Origin: Pseudomonas sp. SJZ079
GTDB taxonomy: Bacteria; Pseudomonadota; Gammaproteobacteria; Pseudomonadales; Pseudomonadaceae
Assembly: GCF_007993865.1 (NCBI RefSeq)
Contig: NZ_VIUH01000003.1
Location: 238,061 to 302,060, forward strand
DNA: 64,000 nt
Direction: 5' to 3'
The notes under the pieces are model-generated. The model made no database searches. It worked only from the letters and a program-made list of their open reading frames with translations, and was not told the DNA's origin. Position 1 is the first letter of the stretch, and the number at the start of each line of letters is the position of its first letter. A program made the position numbers and the translations under genes. Positions 58,470 to 64,000 of this stretch are shown piece by piece.

Positions 58470-58904
58470 TTATTTGCAGTTACTGGCGATCGACTTCTTG
58501 GCCTCAGCAATGCGCTGTTGACGCTCCTCTTCGGTTAGGCGGCGCACCTCACCTGCTTCCTCGACTCGCACTCGTGGGTTGTTCTCCAGTTGCGCGAGGT
58601 TTGTGCGCACGCTTTCGCAATGCTTCTTGCGCTCGACTTCCTTGGCGGCGATTTCTCGTTTGACCTTCTCGTCAATCGCGGCCTGCTCGGGGTCGGCGAT
58701 GCTCTGGAAAGTCGGTGCAGCTTTCTCCTCAACAGGCTTGGGCGGTGGGGTCGCGGTATTGATGGTTGTGCTTTGCTGGCCTTGCGGTGGCTGCGCACCG
58801 AAGTGGGTGACCCCTTGTGCATCGACCCACTTGTACACCTGGCTGGCCATGGCGGTTGCGCTCAGGGCGAGCAGCAAGCTGCTGGTGAGAATTATTCGGC
58901 GCAT
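58470..58904 (-). CDS. DUF4124 domain-containing periplasmic protein
   Basis: 144 residues. Signal peptide MRRIILTSSLLLALSATAMA, then the DUF4124 motif SQVYKWVDAQGVTHFGAQPPQG, then a charged helical region (VKREIAAKEVERKKHCESVRTNLAQLE) with one Cys and another at the C-terminal end. Family function unknown. Divergent from ilvI. Confidence 0.9.
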   Translation of the reverse strand: MRRIILTSSLLLALSATAMASQVYKWVDAQGVTHFGAQPPQGQQSTTINTATPPPKPVEEKAAPTFQSIADPEQAAIDEKVKREIAAKEVERKKHCESVRTNLAQLENNPRVRVEEAGEVRRLTEEERQQRIAEAKKSIASNCK

Positions 58905-59308
58905 GCTGTTTCCTTAAATGAGCTGCGAAACCTGGTGGTTACTATAACGAAAAAGCTTGAATCTTCATCCTGCGCTGCGTCACAGCAGAAGATTGCAGAT
59001 TCCGCTACGGATCACTTGACTTGCTTCGCGCGAATCCGAACAATTCAACGTTCGCTGTAGTGGAGTCCGCCGCAAGCAGGCTTTAGCTCAGCAGACATGA
59101 GGCGCACACCCGCGCCGACCTGTTACACCCGCAACGCGTTACCTCGCGCTGGGTGGGAAGGCCCCGCAATACTTGGGGTGTTCCCAGTACTTGCTCAGTA
59201 GTAGCTGACGTAGTCGGCGACCACCGTCGCTCATGCTCTGCTTGGCAGTAAACCTATCTTAGACCGTCCCGCTGTGGGCGGTTTTCTGGCGTTTTAGAGG
59301 TGAACAAC
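58905..59308 (+). promoter_or_regulatory. ilvI leader region, possible attenuator
   Basis: 404 bp without a firm gene. A stem near the end (about 59263-59286: ACCG.CCC / GGGCGGT followed by TTTTC) is attenuator-like. A second stem at about 59155-59190 pairs GGGAA..CCCC with GGGG..TTCCC. An ATG at 59097 opens a 34-codon frame ending with Ala, Ile, Leu, Val and Leu codons before TAG at 59199-59201. This is suggestive of translational attenuation by branched-chain aminoacyl-tRNA but its Ile/Leu/Val content is modest. Confidence 0.4.
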
Positions 59309-61033
59309 GTGGAGCTTTTATCCGGCGCTGAAATGGTCGTCCGCTTTTTGCGTGACGAAGGCGTTAAGAACATTTATGGCTACCCTGGCGGTGCCTTGCT
59401 GCATATCTACGATGCCCTGTTCAAAGAGCCGGAAGTGCAACATATCCTGGTCCGTCATGAACAGGCGGCAACGCATATGGCCGATGGTTATGCCCGCGCA
59501 ACCGGTAAAGCCGGTGTGGTGCTGGTGACCTCTGGCCCGGGCGCGACCAATGCCATTACCGGTATTGCCACGGCCTACATGGATTCCATTCCGATGGTGG
59601 TGCTGTCCGGCCAGGTGCCCAGCAACATGGTCGGTACCGATGCCTTCCAGGAAACCGACATGATCGGTATCTCCCGGCCGATCGTGAAGCACAGCTTCAT
59701 GATCAAGCATGCCTCGGAAATCCCAGACGTATTGAAGAAAGCCTTCTATCTGGCGCAGTCTGGCCGTCCCGGTCCGGTTGTCGTGGATATTCCAAAGGAC
59801 ATGACCAATCCGGCCGAGAAATTCGAATACGTTTACCCGAAGAAAGCCAAGCTGCGCTCCTATAGCCCGGCATTGCGCGGGCATTCCGGGCAGATCCGCA
59901 AAGCCGCGGAATTGCTCCTGAGCGCCAAGCGACCCGTGCTCTACTCCGGTGGTGGGGTGATCATGGGCGGCGCCGCGGCGCCGCTGACCGAACTGGCGAA
60001 AATGCTCAACCTGCCGGTGACCAATACCCTGATGGGCTTGGGCGGCTATCCGGGCACCGATCGCCAGTTCCTCGGCATGCTGGGTATGCATGGCAGCTAC
60101 ACCGCCAACCTGGCGATGCACCATGCCGATGTGATTCTCGCCGTGGGCGCGCGCTTCGATGATCGGGTAATCAACGGCCCGAGTAAGTTCTGCCCGAACG
60201 CCAAGATCATCCATATCGACATCGATCCCGCTTCGATCTCCAAGACCATCAAGGCCGACATTCCGATTGTCGGTCCGGTGGACAGCGTGCTGACCGAGAT
60301 GGTCGCGATCCTCAAGGAAATCGGCGAAGCCCCGGGCAAAGAGGCATTGTCCAGTTGGTGGAAGCAGATCGAAGAATGGCGTGGTAGCCGTGGCATGTTC
60401 CCGTACGACAAGGGTGACGGCAGCATCATCAAGCCGCAGACCGTGATCGAAACGCTGAGCGAGGTGACCCACGGCGATGCCTTCGTCACCTCCGACGTGG
60501 GTCAGCATCAGATGTTTGCGGCACAGTACTACCGCTTCAATAAACCCAATCGCTGGATCAACTCCGGCGGTCTCGGCACCATGGGCTTCGGCTTCCCGGC
60601 TGCGATGGGGGTCAAGCTGAACTTCCCTGACGACGACGTAGCCTGTGTCACCGGTGAAGGCAGTATCCAGATGAACATCCAGGAGCTGTCGACCTGCCTG
60701 CAGTACGACCTGCCGGTGAAAATCATCAACCTGAACAATGGCGTCCTCGGTATGGTGCGCCAGTGGCAGGACATGATGTACAGCAGTCGTCATTCGCACT
60801 CCTACATGGAGTCGTTGCCCGATTTCGTCAAGTTGACCGAGGCCTATGGTCACGTGGGTATGCGCATCACCGACGTGAAGGATCTGAAGCCCATGATGGA
60901 AGAGGCGTTCGCGCTGAAGGATCGTCTGGTATTCCTCGATATTCAGGTCGATAACAGCGAGCACGTCTATCCGATGCTGATCAAAGACGGGTCGATGCGT
61001 GATATGTGGTTGAGCAAGACGGAGCGGACTTAA
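59309..61033 (+). CDS. ilvI: Acetolactate synthase, large (catalytic) subunit
   Basis: 574 residues from GTG 59309 ([14 protein letters not shown]), with AGAGG at correct spacing; a GTG nine bases upstream is in frame but less like homologues. Condenses pyruvate with pyruvate or 2-oxobutyrate for valine, leucine and isoleucine. Catalytic Glu in [23 protein letters not shown]-binding [17 protein letters not shown] with [14 protein letters not shown]-associated GARFDDRV. First gene of ilvIHC. Confidence 0.96.
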   Translation: MELLSGAEMVVRFLRDEGVKNIYGYPGGALLHIYDALFKEPEVQHILVRHEQAATHMADGYARATGKAGVVLVTSGPGATNAITGIATAYMDSIPMVVLSGQVPSNMVGTDAFQETDMIGISRPIVKHSFMIKHASEIPDVLKKAFYLAQSGRPGPVVVDIPKDMTNPAEKFEYVYPKKAKLRSYSPALRGHSGQIRKAAELLLSAKRPVLYSGGGVIMGGAAAPLTELAKMLNLPVTNTLMGLGGYPGTDRQFLGMLGMHGSYTANLAMHHADVILAVGARFDDRVINGPSKFCPNAKIIHIDIDPASISKTIKADIPIVGPVDSVLTEMVAILKEIGEAPGKEALSSWWKQIEEWRGSRGMFPYDKGDGSIIKPQTVIETLSEVTHGDAFVTSDVGQHQMFAAQYYRFNKPNRWINSGGLGTMGFGFPAAMGVKLNFPDDDVACVTGEGSIQMNIQELSTCLQYDLPVKIINLNNGVLGMVRQWQDMMYSSRHSHSYMESLPDFVKLTEAYGHVGMRITDVKDLKPMMEEAFALKDRLVFLDIQVDNSEHVYPMLIKDGSMRDMWLSKTERT

Positions 61034-61035
61034 GC

Positions 61036-61527
61036 ATGCGACACATCATTTCCCTGCTGCTGGAAAACGAGCCAGGCGCTTTGTCCCGTGTGGTCGGTTT
61101 GTTCTCGCAACGTAACTACAACATCGAAAGCCTGACCGTGGCGCCAACCGAGGACCCGACCTTGTCGCGTCTGACGTTGACCACCGTGGGTCACGATGAG
61201 GTGATCGAGCAAATCACCAAGAACCTCAACAAGCTGGTTGAAGTGGTCAAGCTGGTGAACCTGTCGGAAAGCGCGCATATCGAGCGCGAGCTGATGCTGG
61301 TCAAGGTCAAGGCCACCGGTGCTCAGCGCGCAGAGGTCAAGCGCACCACGGATATCTTCCGTGGGCAGATCGTCGATGTAACCAGCAGCGTGTACACCAT
61401 TCAGTTGGGCGGCACGAGCGACAAGCTGGACAGCTTCATTCAGGCGATCGGAACTGCCGCAATCCTGGAAACCGTACGTAGCGGCGTCACCGGAATCTCC
61501 CGTGGCGACAAAGTACTCAGCATTTAA
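61036..61527 (+). CDS. ilvH: Acetolactate synthase, small regulatory subunit
   Basis: 163 residues from MRHIISLLLENEPGALSRVVGLFSQRNYN (ATG 61036), 2 nt after ilvI. The ACT domain binds valine for feedback inhibition; the C-terminal domain has VYTIQLGGTSDKLDSFIQAIG. Activates the large subunit. Confidence 0.97.
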   Translation: MRHIISLLLENEPGALSRVVGLFSQRNYNIESLTVAPTEDPTLSRLTLTTVGHDEVIEQITKNLNKLVEVVKLVNLSESAHIERELMLVKVKATGAQRAEVKRTTDIFRGQIVDVTSSVYTIQLGGTSDKLDSFIQAIGTAAILETVRSGVTGISRGDKVLSI

Positions 61528-61549
61528 ATCTTAGGCGAATGGCCCGTGA

Positions 61550-62590
<1,041 letters not shown>

Positions 62591-62610
62591 GGCTGGTCGA
62601 TTCAAGAAAA

Positions 62611-62633
62611 ACGCGGCCTTGGCCGCGTTTTTT
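62611..62633 (+). terminator. Rho-independent terminator of ilvIHC
   Basis: ACGCGGCC-TT-GGCCGCGT stem followed by TTTTTT, 20 bp past the ilvC stop. Confidence 0.95.
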
Positions 62634-62746
62634 CATTCTAGTACGAGGCTTCTGGTATAAAGCCTGATTACTAAGTCAGAGTTACCTGCGAATCATTGTC
62701 GGTAACCGCTGTCGATATTTTCCATCTCCGTTGCAAGGTATTGTTC

Positions 62747-63562
62747 ATGAGCGAACGTCCAGAAGAGCCAACGCCGGCCCCCGACGCCGAAAGCATGCTG
62801 CCAATCGATGAGCATGAGGAAGAAGGGCATGACGCCGAGGGGCGTAAGGTTCGTCATCGCGGTATCTATCTGCTACCCAATCTATTTACCACGGCTAATC
62901 TGTTCGCCGGTTTCTACGCAATCATCAATGCCATGAACGGCAATTTCTATGTGGCCGCTGCTGCGGTATTCGTGGCCATGGTGCTGGATAGTCTGGATGG
63001 GCGAGTGGCGCGACTGACCAATACGCAGAGCGCTTTTGGTGCTGAGTACGATTCGTTGTCCGATATGGTCGCCTTCGGTGTGGCTCCAGCGTTGCTCGCC
63101 TTCGAGTGGGCGCTGGGCAGCATGGGCAAAGTCGGCTGGATGGTGGCGTTTATCTACGTCGCGGGTGCTGCCTTGCGCCTGGCGCGGTTCAATACCCAGG
63201 TTGGCACAGCGGACAAACGCTTTTTCATCGGTTTGGCCAGCCCCGCTGCGGCTGGTGTGGTGGCAGGTACCGTCTGGGCCTTTAGTGACTTTGGCATCAA
63301 GGGCTCGAATATGGCCTTTGCCGTGGCGATGTTGGTGGCTGCTGCCGGCATGCTGATGGTCAGCAATATCAAGTACCACAGCTTCAAGGATCTTGATCTG
63401 AAAGGGCGCGTACCTTTTGTCGCTATCCTGGCGGTGGTGTTGGTCTTTGCTGTGGTGTTCAGTGATCCGCCACGGATTCTCCTGATCATCTTCCTTGCGT
63501 ATGCAGCTTCAGGCCCCGTGCAATACTTGTTGCAGCTGCGTCGCCGCAAGCCGGCCAAGTAA
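62747..63562 (+). CDS. pssA: CDP-diacylglycerol-serine O-phosphatidyltransferase
   Basis: 271 residues from MSERPEEPTPAP (ATG 62747). Acidic N-terminal tail, then a CDP-alcohol phosphatidyltransferase domain with motif DSLDGRVAR...GAEYDSLSD (Asp/Gly/Ala/Arg then Gly and two Asp, all present). Seven to eight membrane segments. Makes phosphatidylserine, precursor of phosphatidylethanolamine. Integral membrane type II enzyme. Last core gene of the window. Confidence 0.94.
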   Translation: MSERPEEPTPAPDAESMLPIDEHEEEGHDAEGRKVRHRGIYLLPNLFTTANLFAGFYAIINAMNGNFYVAAAAVFVAMVLDSLDGRVARLTNTQSAFGAEYDSLSDMVAFGVAPALLAFEWALGSMGKVGWMVAFIYVAGAALRLARFNTQVGTADKRFFIGLASPAAAGVVAGTVWAFSDFGIKGSNMAFAVAMLVAAAGMLMVSNIKYHSFKDLDLKGRVPFVAILAVVLVFAVVFSDPPRILLIIFLAYAASGPVQYLLQLRRRKPAK

Positions 63563-63968
63563 TCTGTTTTTTGGTTTAGCTCCGTGGTTTATTTGGTGCG
63601 CCGTCACCTATGGCCACGGAGCCGTCTTCCTTCCCCTCTTTTAGTCTCTCGCCTTTCAGGCGTCCCTCCGGCTCTCCCTATCTGCTTCGTCGCCGGTTCT
63701 GTGCGGTCACTGGTCGTCCATGTTTGTGGTGGTATGGCCCAACGCGGGTTGGACGATAGCGATACATTATTTCGCTACTGATTCTGAATGAGTAGATAGC
63801 TGCATGCGTGCATCCGATGCGAAGTTTTACTTCGGCGGTATGGGATGTGGTGCTGTGCGGGCTTTGCCATTGATTGGTAGTGCGTATGGGTCGGCTCTCG
63901 ATGAGCTAGTGTTCCGTCCCTCAAATAACTACTATTAATCGAGTGTATTGAGGGGCGGAGGCGGGGCT
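63563..63968. other. Intergenic region between pssA and an IS element
   Basis: 406 bp. An inverted pair CTCCGTGG / CCACGGAG near 63581-63621 may end the pssA transcript. From about 63905 (GTTCCGTCCCTCAAAT...TTGAGGGGCGG) the sequence looks like the left end of an insertion sequence upstream of its transposase. A 65-codon frame at 63584-63781 shows no family signs. Confidence 0.45.
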
Positions 63969-64000
63969 ATGAGAACAGGCCGACCGAAGGCTGAGCTGGT
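63969..64000 (+). mobile_element. IS630-family transposase, first 10 codons only
   Basis: ATG at 63969 reads MRTGRPKAEL before the window ends. GRPKAELV-type starts are characteristic of IS630-family transposases. The left end of the element is probably around 63905-63920. Most of the gene is outside the window. Confidence 0.6.

Noticed and set aside
59318..60964. 548-codon minus-strand frame across ilvI
   Set aside because: His/Gln/Gly-rich antisense shadow of a certain ilvI gene.
63584..63781. 65-codon plus-strand frame after pssA
   Set aside because: No ribosome site, no recognisable family and irregular composition. Probably not a gene.

Overview
This 64 kb window is a chromosomal segment of a Pseudomonas species, probably in or near the P. 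aeruginosa lineage but not P. aeruginosa itself. The evidence is gene content and order. Right to left it runs pssA, ilvC, ilvH, ilvI, a DUF4124 gene, yqcC-like, a TPR lipoprotein gene, mrcB, an APH/AAA fusion, cbpA-like, the PrrF sRNA, phuW-like/phuV/phuU, sfsA, an aminotransferase, dksA and gluQ, then after a gap cbrX, cbrA, cbrB, CrcZ, pcnB, folK, panB, panC, panD, pgi and acs. As I recall it, this is the order of the PA4693-PA4735 stretch of PAO1. Genes are GC-rich with typical Pseudomonas start signals.

Layout. 1-20 kb, nearly all minus strand: a partial DUF748/AsmA-like gene, an RlmI-like methyltransferase, a thiolase, acs, pgi, panD-panC-panB, folK-pcnB, the carbon-catabolite sRNA CrcZ with a sigma-54 promoter, the cbrX-cbrA-cbrB regulatory genes and a DUF808 gene. 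20-44 kb is accessory DNA between cbrX and gluQ: a LOG-family gene, a DadA/PuuB-like FAD oxidoreductase, a complete branched-chain amino acid ABC operon (livJHMGF type), a glycerophosphodiesterase, urease accessory genes (ureE, ureF, ureG, hupE/ureJ) without structural genes, osmE, an AEC transporter, a lipase-like hydrolase, a TRAP transporter, then a glutamine-synthetase-like gene, an aldehyde dehydrogenase and an iron-type alcohol dehydrogenase. 44-64 kb returns to core genes: gluQ/dksA, sfsA, a reduced haem-uptake set, one Fur-controlled PrrF sRNA, cell-wall synthase mrcB, ilvIHC and pssA. The window ends in the first codons of an IS630-type transposase.

How the genes work together. CbrA/CbrB activate CrcZ, which titrates the Hfq/Crc repressor and so controls use of secondary carbon and nitrogen sources. 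The accessory block is rich in such catabolic and uptake genes. PrrF sits between a cAMP-binding protein gene and haem-transport genes. The TRAP-GS-ALDH-ADH run may be a gamma-glutamylation route for an amine or amino alcohol.

Most unusual structures. (1) The cbrX-cbrA junction has become a six-copy, 72-73 bp tandem array. It creates a chain of overlapping small ORFs, each stopping 17 nt inside the next, from cbrX through to cbrA. (2) The ureE-ureF junction carries a 112-bp tandem duplication that does the same thing: two 39-codon ORFs link ureE to ureF by overlapping stops and starts. (3) Two related MITE-like elements sit exactly after the stop codons of two minus-strand genes and before their terminators. 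(4) Three copies of a GTAGCCCGGATG palindrome are present; one supplies the stop codons of both convergent genes that flank it.
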